Part shown: piece by piece, positions 56,475 to 64,000 of the stretch | How the letters are laid out: the number at the start of each line of letters is the position of its first letter | Numbering within the stretch: position 1 is the stretch's first letter | Assembly: GCA_006969625.1 (NCBI GenBank) | Contig: CP030885.1 | Location: 1,426,001 to 1,490,000 of the forward strand | Length of the DNA: 64,000 nucleotides | Source of the DNA: Rhodospirillaceae bacterium | GTDB lineage: Bacteria; Pseudomonadota; Alphaproteobacteria; Kiloniellales; DSM-21159 | Direction of reading: 5' to 3' | Notes under the pieces: model-generated | Databases searched by the model: none | What the model saw: the letters and a program-made list of their open reading frames with translations, nothing else | What the model was told of the DNA's origin: nothing | Made by a program: the position numbers and the translations under genes

Positions 56475-57315
56475 AGCCGAGCGCGCCGCGCAGCAGGGCG
56501 CTGCCGTCGATCACCCGGATATCCGGGCGCGCATCGAGGCCGTGGAAGAAGGTCATGCCCGACGCGGTCTGCAGTCGGATCAGGTCTGTGGCGAAACTGC
56601 AGTAGTGGTCGCCGCGCGCTGTATCCTGGCCCAGCAGGAAGGCTAACGCCTCGATGCGCGTGCGCCCGCTTTCGTCCACCGTCGGCGCCGCCACCAGCTT
56701 CCAGAAGGCGCTCGGGATGCGATGTGGCTCGTCGGCCCGGGGCAGGCCGTCGAAGCTGCCGTCATAGGCCGAACCGGTGATCACGTAGATCTCCAGCGCT
56801 GGGTTGTGCGCGGCTGCGTCTCGGATCGCGTCTTCGAGCACACGCCAGGGCCCTTGGTTCAGGGCGCTCGATTGCGGCGTGATGTTGGAGAGGTAGTTGA
56901 CCGTCTCCCACCGCTCCGTACTGCCGAAGGTGGCGAGCGGCGCCATGTGGCCGCGGTCGGTCTGTAGGGCGGCATGGGCGCCGGTGTAGTCGTCCGGCTC
57001 CAGCGTCTCGTCCGGAGCCAGCAGCGGGTCGGCTGCCCAGTTGCGCGGGCGGTCGCTACCGAACATTTCCGGTGTCACCCGATAGGCGACCCAGTCGGCG
57101 AACTTGGTCTCGTCGTTGGAGGCCAGGGTGTAGTCGGATCGCACGATGATGTCGGTGTCCGCCGCCAACCCGACCGTCGGGCAGCCGTAGAGGCAGTGCG
57201 GCGTGTGCAGCTCGGCCGCCTGCGCCGGCGCCGCCCCGAACACCAGCAGGCCGACCGCGAGTGCGCCAGCGAGGGCGGCGCGGAACGGCGGGCGGGCTGG
57301 GTTGCGGGCGGGCAT
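56461..57315 (-). CDS. Secreted DNA/RNA non-specific endonuclease (NUC family)
   Basis: 284 residues with signal peptide (AALAGALAVGLLVFGAAPAQA to residue 33 about). The catalytic motif DRGHMAP has His123, and Asn153 in ALNQGPWRVLE is the probable magnesium ligand. The cysteine pair CLYGC near residue 41 could form a disulfide. Probably acts in the periplasm or outside, degrading nucleic acids for food. Start at 57315 fits the signal peptide. Confidence 0.9.
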   Translation of the reverse strand: MPARNPARPPFRAALAGALAVGLLVFGAAPAQAAELHTPHCLYGCPTVGLAADTDIIVRSDYTLASNDETKFADWVAYRVTPEMFGSDRPRNWAADPLLAPDETLEPDDYTGAHAALQTDRGHMAPLATFGSTERWETVNYLSNITPQSSALNQGPWRVLEDAIRDAAAHNPALEIYVITGSAYDGSFDGLPRADEPHRIPSAFWKLVAAPTVDESGRTRIEALAFLLGQDTARGDHYCSFATDLIRLQTASGMTFFHGLDARPDIRVIDGSALLRGALGCGES

Positions 57316-57509
57316 GGCGGTTCCCGACGGCTCGCTGCGTGCGGCGAACGACGGGTCCAAGCTAGAACGTAATAGGCGAAAAGCGGAAAGTAAAAATCCC
57401 TGAATACGTGTATAGGCAGCCAGTCATCCGGCCGACGCGGGCAGGAGGTCGCTGTCGTGGGAAGCCGCCAACTACGTCAGTATGCAGTCTTCGCCAAGGG
57501 CCATGCTTA

Positions 57510-57538
57510 GGCAGCGAAGAAAACGGCGATTCGCTGCC
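57510..57538 (-). other. 9-bp hairpin just after the SDR stop codon
   Basis: GGCAGCGAA (57510-57518) and TTCGCTGCC (57530-57538), 11-base loop, ending two bases after the stop of the minus-strand SDR gene. No T run follows on that strand; a Rho-dependent or processing end is possible. The rest of 57316-57509 is AT-richer spacer with no gene. Confidence 0.55.
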
Positions 57539-57540
57539 GC

Positions 57541-58374
57541 CTAGCTGAACTTCGCGGTGATGCCGCCGTCGACCACCAGCTCGGTGGCGGTGACGTACTT
57601 GGCTTCGTCGGAGGCGAGGAAGAGGCTGGCATAGGCGACGTCCCAGGCGTCGCCCATCTTGCCGGTCGGCGACTGCGCGTCGCGCAGCGCGATCATCTTG
57701 TCGATGTCGCCGCCGGCATAGACGTCCTTCAGCGGCTCGCGGATCATCGGCGTGTTCATCAGGCCGGGCAGCACGGAGTTCGCACGGATGCCCTGCTTGG
57801 CGTACTGGATCGCCACCGAGCGGGTGAACTGGATGACACCGGCCTTGCTGGCGGCATAGGAGATATAGGGGATCCCGGTCCAGCGGATGCCGGCGACCGA
57901 GGCGATGTTGACGATGGCGCCGCCGCGCGAGGCGCCGGGCTCGCCGCCGCTTTCCTCGAACTGCTTCACCATCACCGGCAGCACGTGTTTGCAGGTCAGG
58001 AACATCGAGGTGAGGTTGACGTCCATCACCCGGTGCCAGGACTCCTCGCTGGCCTCGACCGGCCCGCCGACCTCGACGATGCCGACGTTGTTGTGCAGCA
58101 CGTCGATCCGCCCGAAGCGCTCCAGACAGGCGGCCACCATGTCCGCGACCTGCCCCGCATCGGTGACGTTCGCCGCGTGCGCCGCCGCCGTGTTGCCTTC
58201 GCTGGCGACGATGCCGGCGGTCTCTTCGGCCGCCGCGGCGTTGCGGTCGACGCAGAAGACCCGAGCGCCCTCGCGCGCGAAGAGCGCCGCCGTCGCCTTG
58301 CCGTTGCCCCAGCCCGGTCCGCTGGAGCCCGCGCCCACCACCAGCGCCACCCGATCCTGCAGCCGTCCGGCCAT
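57541..58374 (-). CDS. Short-chain dehydrogenase/reductase (SDR)
   Basis: 277 residues. Glycine motif GAGSSGPGWGNGKATA (residues 14-29, longer than the usual GxxxGxG), NNVGI, catalytic Ser in NIASVAGI, and YISYAASKAGV with Tyr-x3-Lys. C-terminal VLPGLMNTPMI and VVDGGITAKF. The widened cofactor loop and Asp in CVDRN suggest NAD(H). GGAG lies before the ATG at 58374. Substrate unknown. Confidence 0.9.
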   Translation of the reverse strand: MAGRLQDRVALVVGAGSSGPGWGNGKATAALFAREGARVFCVDRNAAAAEETAGIVASEGNTAAAHAANVTDAGQVADMVAACLERFGRIDVLHNNVGIVEVGGPVEASEESWHRVMDVNLTSMFLTCKHVLPVMVKQFEESGGEPGASRGGAIVNIASVAGIRWTGIPYISYAASKAGVIQFTRSVAIQYAKQGIRANSVLPGLMNTPMIREPLKDVYAGGDIDKMIALRDAQSPTGKMGDAWDVAYASLFLASDEAKYVTATELVVDGGITAKFS

Positions 58375-58558
58375 CTCCGCTCCTCCCCTGCTTGCCCGTG
58401 TCGCCGGGCCTGTGTCTCCGCGGCTTTCTTTCTGCCGCACGCCGGGCGCAGCGCCAAGCCGTGCAGACGCGACACCGCCATGCGCCAGAGCGCCGGCTGC
58501 AACGCGCACTTGCCGGCGCCCGCCGCCGCTTGCCATCTTCCACGTAGCCGGGCGCAAC

Positions 58559-58643
58559 GGCCCCTTGGCGGAACTGGTAGACGCACGGGACTTAAAATCC
58601 CGAGTCTTCGGACGTGCGGGTTCGAGTCCCGCAGGGGCCACCA
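58559..58643 (+). tRNA. tRNA-Leu (anticodon UAA)
   Basis: 85 bases including an encoded CCA. Acceptor arms GGCCCCT (58559-58565) and AGGGGCC (58633-58639) pair fully. Anticodon stem CGGGA/TCCCG encloses loop CTTAAAA, giving TAA at 58593-58595. The long variable arm contains GTC-TTCG-GAC, typical of class II tRNAs, and the T arm is GCGGG-TTCGAGT-CCCGC. Reads UUA and UUG codons. A TTGCCG/CATCTT pair 18 bases apart (58510-58539) is a weak promoter candidate. TTTTT follows the 3' end. Confidence 0.96.
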
Positions 58644-58714
58644 CCCTTTTTCCGGCGATGCGCGCAGCCGCCTCGCCAACCCTCCGGGCATCGTCGGGAA
58701 GAGCGTCGTCCGGA

Positions 58715-58739
58715 AGGTTCGAGGTTGCTCCTCGAACCT
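58715..58739. other. 10-bp perfect hairpin between tRNA-Leu and the HAD gene
   Basis: AGGTTCGAGG (58715-58724) and CCTCGAACCT (58730-58739), loop TTGCT. It is located where the tRNA and the minus-strand sugar operon converge, so it probably acts as a transcription end for one of them, although no long T run flanks it. Confidence 0.55.
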
Positions 58740-58782
58740 CCGCGCGTCTTGCTCGCCGGCCAGCGGCCGGGTCGCCTCGGGC

Positions 58783-59712
58783 TCAGGTCGTGCGGCAGAC
58801 GATGTCGGGGACGATGCCGGAGCGGGCGATGTAGGCGGCCGTGTCGCGGCCGGCGAACAGGCCGTGCTCGGCGACCAGCACGCCGGCGCAGCCGGCCGCG
58901 CGCCCGCCCAGGATGTCGGTGTGCAGCGTGTCGCCGACCATCGCCACGCGCAGTCGCTCGAAGCCGGGGCACCGCGCCCGCACCGCTGCGAAGACGTTGG
59001 CGTAAGGCTTGCCGAAGAAGACGGGGTCGATGCCGGTGCGGTCGGCGATGTCGTGCGCCCACCAGCCGGGCTCCAGTGTCAGGCCGGTCTCGCGCGGGGC
59101 GACCAGGTCGGGGTTGCCGACCAGCAGCGGGCGCGGCCGTGCCGCCAGCGCGGCGACCAGCGCCTCCTGCTTGGCGGGCGTCCAGCTCGCGCTCGACAGC
59201 AGCAGGAAGCCCTCGGCGCGCTCCAGCAGGCTGGCGTCGGCTTCGAGATCTTCGGTCCGGCCCGTCAGGTCGGACAGGTCCGGCTCCGGGCCGCCCGCCA
59301 CCGCCCAGAGGTCGATCCCCGCGAAGCTGGCCAGCCCGGCGGCCGCGACGTCGCGGCTGGAGACGACCTCCTCGGCCGTGAAGTCGAAGCCCAGGGCGCG
59401 GTACTTGGCGAGCGCGACGCCGCGCGGATAGCTGGCCGCATTGGTCGCGACGAACAGGCGCTTGCCGGCTTCCCGCAGAGCGGCGATGCGCGCGACGGCG
59501 CCAGGGATCGCCCGCTCGCCGACGTTGAGCACCCCGAAGGCGTCGAGGATGAAGACGTCGAAGTCTTCGGCGATCTCAGCCAGGTCGCGGGCCCGCCGGC
59601 TGGCGAACGGGAAGTGCGCACGGGGCAGGCGGTGGCGCACCGCCTCGTAGCGGTCGAAGGCGGCATCGACGTCGATCGTCGCGGCGCGCGTGGCCTGGGT
59701 CTGGGCCGTCAT
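58783..59712 (-). CDS. HAD-IIA family phosphatase 2
   Basis: 309 residues. Motif I is ILDAFGVLNVG (nucleophile Asp and the second Asp replaced by Phe-Gly in the HAD-IIA manner), motif II ATNAASYPRG, and motif III GKPYANVF with VGDTLHTDILGG for the magnesium site. A 32-base gap separates it from HAD-IIA 1; GGGAGAG precedes its ATG by 8 bases. Last gene of the sugar operon. The substrate is probably a phosphosugar. Confidence 0.87.
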   Translation of the reverse strand: MTAQTQATRAATIDVDAAFDRYEAVRHRLPRAHFPFASRRARDLAEIAEDFDVFILDAFGVLNVGERAIPGAVARIAALREAGKRLFVATNAASYPRGVALAKYRALGFDFTAEEVVSSRDVAAAGLASFAGIDLWAVAGGPEPDLSDLTGRTEDLEADASLLERAEGFLLLSSASWTPAKQEALVAALAARPRPLLVGNPDLVAPRETGLTLEPGWWAHDIADRTGIDPVFFGKPYANVFAAVRARCPGFERLRVAMVGDTLHTDILGGRAAGCAGVLVAEHGLFAGRDTAAYIARSGIVPDIVCRTT

Positions 59713-59744
59713 CGAAATGGCTCTCCCTGCAGCGGGCATATGCA

Positions 59745-60560
59745 TCACCAAGTGAAACGGGCGGCAACGAAATCGGGGGTGGGACCCGCGCCGCCGGCAG
59801 CCTGCACGCCGCCTTCGATCAGCAGCGTGGGGAGGCCCAGGGCCGCGGCCCCGGCGGTGTCGTGGCTCGGGCTGTCGCCGACCATCAGCGTGCGCTCGGT
59901 CGCCGGCCCACCCAGGGCGGCGAGGGCGGCCCGGAAGATCTCCGGCTGCGGCTTGCCGACCATGCGCACCGGGCCGCCCGCCGCGCCGTAGGCCTCCGCC
60001 AGGGCGCCCGGCCCCGGCATCGGCCCGGCCGGGCCGTAGATGGTGCGGTCGGGATTGGCGCACAGGCAGGGGACGCCGCGCCGGGCCAGCGGCAGCAGCG
60101 GTGCCAACTCGGCGTCCAGCGCGGGACCGTGCGGGTCGCGGCCGGCGATCAGGACCAGCGCCGCCTCTTCGGGGCACCGGGCCCGGGTCAGCGCCACGCC
60201 GTCCAGCGGCGAAGCCTCGGACGCGCTGGCGATCATATGAACGGGCGTGCCGGCGGCCAGACGGCCGCTCGCCAGGTCTTCCAGCAGGAGTTGGCGGCAC
60301 AGCTCGCCCGAGGTGATCACCGCGTCGAACAGCTCGGCGGCGAAACCCAGCTCCTCCAGACGGGCGGCATTGGCGGCTGTGCGCTTGCCGGAGTTGGAGA
60401 GCACGGCCAGGCGCAGGCCGGCGTCGTGCAGCCGGCGCACCGCCTCGAGAGCGCCCGGAAAGGCGGCGTGCCCGTCGTGCAGCACGCCGAACTGGTCGAG
60501 CAGCATGGCCTCGAAGCGTCCGGCGAGCGCCCCGATCCCCTCGATCCGGCAGGGCCTCAT
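59745..60560 (-). CDS. HAD-IIA family phosphatase 1
   Basis: 271 residues. Motif I LLDQFGVLHDG, motif II LSNSGKR, motif III GKPQPEIF and VGDSPSHDTAGAA. Typical of TIGR01459-type HAD-IIA proteins. The ATG overlaps the stop of the kinase as ATGA, so the pair is translationally coupled. A second HAD-IIA protein follows. Both may remove phosphate from intermediates of the pathway. Confidence 0.87.
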   Translation of the reverse strand: MRPCRIEGIGALAGRFEAMLLDQFGVLHDGHAAFPGALEAVRRLHDAGLRLAVLSNSGKRTAANAARLEELGFAAELFDAVITSGELCRQLLLEDLASGRLAAGTPVHMIASASEASPLDGVALTRARCPEEAALVLIAGRDPHGPALDAELAPLLPLARRGVPCLCANPDRTIYGPAGPMPGPGALAEAYGAAGGPVRMVGKPQPEIFRAALAALGGPATERTLMVGDSPSHDTAGAAALGLPTLLIEGGVQAAGGAGPTPDFVAARFTW

Positions 60561-61843
60561 CCCGACGTCGCCGCCTCCGCCGGAAGATGCGCAAGCGCCA
60601 ATCGCGCGGCGCCCGCCGCTGCGGCCTCGCTGGCCGAAGGGGCGGGCTCGCCGCCGACGATGCGCTGCCGAATGGCGCTCCACGCGCGGTTACGCGCCCC
60701 GCCGCCGACGCTGCGCCGGCGCTGCAGCGGTGGCGCGCCGAGCTCCGCCAGGCGGCGGTAGCCGAGCGCCTCGATCCGGGCGATGCCTTCCAGCATGCCT
60801 TGCAGGAACAGACGGTCTTCCGGCGGGCGCGGCGTCAGCCGTGGCGCCATCTGCGGGTCGGCGTGGGGGAAGCGCTCGCCGGGGCGGGGCAGGGGATAGT
60901 AGTCGAGGCCGCTCGGCGCCTCGGGGTCGATCGCCTCCGACAGGCGTTCGATCTCTTGCGGCGAGAAGAAGGCGGCCAGCGCGCCGCCGCCGGAGTTCGA
61001 CGCGCCGCCGGCGAGCCAGAGGTCGCCGATCCGGTGGCTGTAGACGCCGTACTCGGGTGCGAAGACCGGGCGGTCCGACAGCAGCTTCAGGGTCAGGGTG
61101 GTGCCCAGCGCCGTCACCCCGTCGCCCGGCCGGTCGGCGCCGGTCGCCAGGAAGGAGGCGCAGCCGTCGGTCATCCCGGCGACCACGGCCGCGCGGGCCG
61201 GCAGGCCGTAGCGCGCGGCGGCGGCAGCCATCACGCCGCCGGTGGGGGCGCCGCACGGCACCACCTCGGGCAGCAGCGCCAGGTCGAGCAGGCCGCGCAG
61301 CCAATCGGGCCAGCGGCGCGCAATCGGGTCGTAGCCGGTCTTCAGGGCGTTCGACTCGTCGCTGATCCAGGGGCGGCCCGACAGGTGGCCGGCGATCCAG
61401 TCGGCCTGGTGGACCAGGTGCCGCACGCCGGGGCGACGGGCGAGCACGAGGGCGCGCGCCAGACCCGAGCTGGCGCCATGGGCGGCGCTCTCGCGCGGCG
61501 CCGTCGCGGCGATGGCCTGGACCAGGGCGGGCTCGTCCACTGCATCGTTGTAGAGCAGCGCGTCTCCCAGGGGCCGCGCATCGGCGTCCAGCGCCAGAAC
61601 GGTGCCGGAGGTGGCGTCGACGCAGACCGCAGCGACCCGCGCCTTGGCCTCGGCGGGCAGGTCGGCCAGGGTGGCCTCCAGCGCCGCCGTCCAGCGGGCA
61701 GGGTCGCGCCGGCCCGACTCCGGAATCGGGGCGGAGGTGGTGCCGACGGTCTGCCCGTCGGGCGCCAGCAGGACCGCGCGCACGCCCGAGGTGCCGACGT
61801 CGATGCCCAAGGCCAGCGGCAATGCGGCGGCGGAACGGGTCAT
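60557..61843 (-). CDS. FGGY-family carbohydrate kinase
   Basis: 428 residues. ATP-binding start LGIDVGTSGVRAVL, FGGY subdomain with ALLYNDAVDEP, catalytic Asp probably in GMTDGCASF, and adenosine motif ALGTTLTLK with GGASNSGGG later. Best match by eye is the D-ribulose/ribitol-type group with a short N-terminal region, but the sugar is uncertain. Starts and ends by ATGA overlap with the aldolase and the HAD-IIA 1 gene. Confidence 0.88.
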   Translation of the reverse strand: MTRSAAALPLALGIDVGTSGVRAVLLAPDGQTVGTTSAPIPESGRRDPARWTAALEATLADLPAEAKARVAAVCVDATSGTVLALDADARPLGDALLYNDAVDEPALVQAIAATAPRESAAHGASSGLARALVLARRPGVRHLVHQADWIAGHLSGRPWISDESNALKTGYDPIARRWPDWLRGLLDLALLPEVVPCGAPTGGVMAAAAARYGLPARAAVVAGMTDGCASFLATGADRPGDGVTALGTTLTLKLLSDRPVFAPEYGVYSHRIGDLWLAGGASNSGGGALAAFFSPQEIERLSEAIDPEAPSGLDYYPLPRPGERFPHADPQMAPRLTPRPPEDRLFLQGMLEGIARIEALGYRRLAELGAPPLQRRRSVGGGARNRAWSAIRQRIVGGEPAPSASEAAAAGAARLALAHLPAEAATSG

Positions 61844-62919
61844 GGGGATCCGGCGGCGGCGCTCATCGCCTGGCGGTACTTTTCGGCGTCCCAGCCCAGC
61901 AGGGCGGCGATCTCGGCCTCCGGTAGGGGGCGCAGGGGAGCGTCCGGCGGCACGCGCGCCAGCACGTCGCCCAGGCCGCGCGCCATCGCCTCGGCCGCCG
62001 CTGGCGCGTCGCGCCGGATCGCCGCGCCGACCCCCGGCAGCAGCACCAGCCGCGGCGGCCCGGCCTCGCCGGCCAGGCGCGTCGCCGCCGCGCCGAGCGC
62101 CTCGCCCGGCTCCGCGATGCACAGGCGCGGCTCCAGAAAGATCACGTGGTCGGGGTAGTAGGGCCCGCGCGCGGCCAGCGCCAGATGCGCCGGCGCACGC
62201 GCCACCGCATGCAGCGCCGGCGCCGCGGCCGGCCGGTAGTCGGCATTGGTCAGAGCGTCGCGTGCCTCGCCCTCCAGCTCGACCTCCCCGAGCGTGCCCA
62301 TCGGCCCGGGGTCCAGCCGGCCCGACACCTCGGCCAGCAGCGCGGCGGCGGCCTCGACGCTCTCCTCGGCGACCAGCAGGCCGTGGTTGCCGAGGACGGC
62401 GACGCGCCGGTGCGGCGCCGCCTCGGCCAACAGGGCCTCGGCCAACGGCAACCCCGGCATGACGTAAGGCACCAGGATCGGGTCGAGATCGGCCAGGCGC
62501 CGCCCGACAAGCTCCAGGCCGTCGGTGCGGATCGCCAGCGCGATGGTGGCGACGCAGTGCGTGTGCAGCACCACGCGCTGCGGCATGGCGGCGTGCAGGG
62601 CGGTCTCGATCGAGGGGCGCAGCCCGGGCGGCCCGCCGGCGGCGGCCAGGAAGTCGACAGCCTCCGGCGCCGCGCCGGCCGTCATCGCCGCAGCCAGGTC
62701 GCCGGCCCGCACCGGCACCATGATCTCGCCGCGCTCCGCCTCGGCCAGCCAAGTGCCGGAGGCCTTGACCCACATGGCGCCGTCGCGCTTGAGCGAAGTG
62801 TTGCCGCCGGCGCCCTGCACCTGCAGCGGGTCGCGGCCGAGCCGGGCCGAGACTTCGCGCAGTCGGGCGAACTCGGCGCTTTCGCGCAGTTCGCGAAAGG
62901 TCGCGTCGGCAGCCGTCAC
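61840..62919 (-). CDS. Class II aldolase/adducin family protein
   Basis: 359 residues; the usual class II aldolase domain is about 220 residues, so there is a C-terminal extension. Zinc-site motif: VVLHTHCVATIALA (His-x-His, about residue 118) and NHGLLVAEE (LGNHGL). PGNTSLK appears as GGNTSLKRDG at residues 38-47. Can be aldolase, epimerase or dehydratase; which is not predictable. Overlaps the ABC ATPase and the kinase genes by four bases each. Confidence 0.85.
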   Translation of the reverse strand: MTAADATFRELRESAEFARLREVSARLGRDPLQVQGAGGNTSLKRDGAMWVKASGTWLAEAERGEIMVPVRAGDLAAAMTAGAAPEAVDFLAAAGGPPGLRPSIETALHAAMPQRVVLHTHCVATIALAIRTDGLELVGRRLADLDPILVPYVMPGLPLAEALLAEAAPHRRVAVLGNHGLLVAEESVEAAAALLAEVSGRLDPGPMGTLGEVELEGEARDALTNADYRPAAAPALHAVARAPAHLALAARGPYYPDHVIFLEPRLCIAEPGEALGAAATRLAGEAGPPRLVLLPGVGAAIRRDAPAAAEAMARGLGDVLARVPPDAPLRPLPEAEIAALLGWDAEKYRQAMSAAAGSP

Positions 62920-63980
62920 AGGCGCCGTCCGCTTTGCGGATCGAAGAGGTGCAGCTTGTCCGGCGCCACCGATAGGCGCACCAGTCCGCCGGCCTCGACC
63001 GCGGCGTCGCGCGATGCGGTGGCGATGAAGTCCTGGCCTGCGACGCTCAGGTGAAGCTGGACATCCGGACCGGTCTTCTCGGCCAGCACCAGCCGCCCTT
63101 CGATGCTGCCGTCGGCGTTGAGCACCAGGTCTGGGGGGCGGATGCCGCAGACCACCGGGCTGCCCGGCGCCACGGTCAGGCTGACCGGCAGGGCCAGGTG
63201 GATGCCCTCGGCGACGAAGGCGGGGGCGTTGCCGTTGGCCTCGACCGTGCCCTCGACGAAGTTCATCGCCGGTGAGCCGATGAAGTCGGCGGCGAAACGG
63301 CTGACCGGCCGGTCGTAGAGTTCGTCGGGCGTGCCGACCTGCTCGATGGTGCCGCCGCGCATCAGCACGATCTTGTCGGCCATGGTCATCGCTTCGATCT
63401 GATCGTGCGTGACGTAGATCGTCGTCGTGCCCAGGCGGTCGTGCAACTGGCGGATCTCGAAGCGCATCTGCGCGCGCAGCTTGGCATCCAGGTTGGACAG
63501 CGGCTCGTCGAACAGGAAGACCTTGGCCTCGCGCACCATCGCCCGCGCCATGGCAACGCGCTGGCGCTGGCCGCCCGAAAGCTCGCGCGGATAACGCGCC
63601 AAGTGTTCGCCCAGGCCGACGAGAGCCGCCGCCTCCTCCGCCCGGCGTCGCCGCTCGGCCTTGGGCACGCGGCGGATTTCGAGCGAGAAGGCGATGTTCT
63701 CGGCCACCGTCATGGTCGGATAGAGGGCATAGTTCTGGAACACCATGGCGATGTCGCGGTCGCGCGGCGGCACCTCGTTGACGCGCAGCCCGTCGATCAG
63801 CAGGTCGCCGGCGGTCACCGTCTCCAGCCCGGCGGTCATCCGCAGCAGCGTCGTCTTGCCGCAGCCGGAGGCGCCGAGCAGCACGGCGAACTCGCCGTCG
63901 GCGATCGAGAGGCTGAGGTCGCGCATCACCTCGAAGGACTCGAAGCGCTTGGTGATGTTGCGGTACTCGACGGTGGCCAT
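62916..63980 (-). CDS. Sugar-type ABC transporter ATP-binding protein (UgpC/MalK family)
   Basis: 354 residues. Walker A GASGCGKTT, Q-loop VFQNYALYPTM, signature LSGGQRQRVAMARAM, Walker B VFLFDEPLSNLD and switch YVTHDQIEAMTM. C-terminal regulatory TOBE region (VVCGIRPPDLVLN). AAGGAGG lies seven bases before the ATG. The permease and binding protein genes probably lie upstream beyond 64000, because the last bases suggest a gene ending in TGA near 63994-63996. Confidence 0.93.
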   Translation of the reverse strand: MATVEYRNITKRFESFEVMRDLSLSIADGEFAVLLGASGCGKTTLLRMTAGLETVTAGDLLIDGLRVNEVPPRDRDIAMVFQNYALYPTMTVAENIAFSLEIRRVPKAERRRRAEEAAALVGLGEHLARYPRELSGGQRQRVAMARAMVREAKVFLFDEPLSNLDAKLRAQMRFEIRQLHDRLGTTTIYVTHDQIEAMTMADKIVLMRGGTIEQVGTPDELYDRPVSRFAADFIGSPAMNFVEGTVEANGNAPAFVAEGIHLALPVSLTVAPGSPVVCGIRPPDLVLNADGSIEGRLVLAEKTGPDVQLHLSVAGQDFIATASRDAAVEAGGLVRLSVAPDKLHLFDPQSGRRL

Positions 63981-63987
63981 CGACGCG

Positions 63988-63994
63988 CCTCCTT
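63988..63994 (-). promoter_or_regulatory. Ribosome-binding site of the sugar ABC ATPase
   Basis: AAGGAGG, seven bases before the ATG at 63980; a TGA stop (63996-63994) of an unseen upstream gene overlaps it, which fits an operon. Confidence 0.75.
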
Positions 63995-64000
63995 CAGTAG

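Noticed and set aside
58559..58739. Integration site with island at tRNA-Leu
   Set aside because: No integrase or mobile-type genes follow, and the short repeat of GGTTCGAG at 58716 is part of a hairpin, not a clear 3' tRNA duplicate.

Overview
The window is about 64 kb of very GC-rich, densely packed chromosome from an alphaproteobacterium, most probably of the Rhodospirillales type. Lineage clues are fabI followed by aroC, the purC-purS-purQ-purL-bolA-grxD run, the ATPase zeta-inhibitor protein (DUF1476), a DUF1127 protein, a 17-kDa-antigen-type lipoprotein, and many start/stop overlaps of the ATGA or GTGA type. No insertion sequence, phage, integrase or CRISPR array was seen. This is ordinary core and metabolic chromosome, not an island, and no genus can be named from sequence alone.

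Layout. 1-5.8 kb: partial aroC, fabI, a YihY-type membrane protein, the CbpA/CbpM co-chaperone pair, a glycine-zipper lipoprotein and pdxH. 5.8-12.9 kb: a cation diffusion facilitator, a universal stress protein behind an FNR/FixK-like box, two small conserved genes, a short-chain dehydrogenase, an SLC13-type permease with RCK-C domains, azoreductase, and cysQ coupled to a lone form-II CO-dehydrogenase-type large subunit (to 15.2 kb). 15.6-21.6 kb: a complete seven-gene Mrp cation/proton antiporter operon. 21.7-22.6 kb: nrdB with a tandem pair of NrdR-like boxes. 22.8-29.3 kb: a polyamine-type ABC importer and a class III aminotransferase. 29.5-40.4 kb: LysE exporter, amidohydrolase, and a peptide-type ABC importer with two different binding proteins and a CoA-transferase. 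40.4-46.3 kb: CinA-type protein, lipoprotein, OmpA-type protein, sfsA, map, radC and a double cupin. 46.4-51.1 kb: grxD, bolA and the purine genes. 51.3-58.4 kb: a TANGO2/NRDE protein, zeta inhibitor, DUF1127, a LysR regulator, argE, an AbrB-type membrane protein, a secreted nuclease and a short-chain dehydrogenase. 58.56 kb: tRNA-Leu(UAA). 58.8-64 kb: a sugar or polyol operon (ABC ATPase, class II aldolase, FGGY kinase, two HAD-IIA phosphatases) that runs off the right edge.

Themes. Three importers are linked to catabolic enzymes, which suits a heterotroph living on amines, peptides and sugars. Mrp, CDF and SLC13 handle ions. Regulation visible in the DNA includes an FNR/FixK-like box, paired NrdR-like boxes, a clear purC promoter, and intergenic hairpins placed just after binding-protein genes in two separate ABC operons.

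No clearly unprecedented system was found. The least explained parts are the lone form-II CoxL-like gene coupled to cysQ, the aldolase/kinase/double-phosphatase operon, the two-binding-protein peptide operon with amidohydrolase and CoA-transferase, and the small genes next to the universal stress protein.
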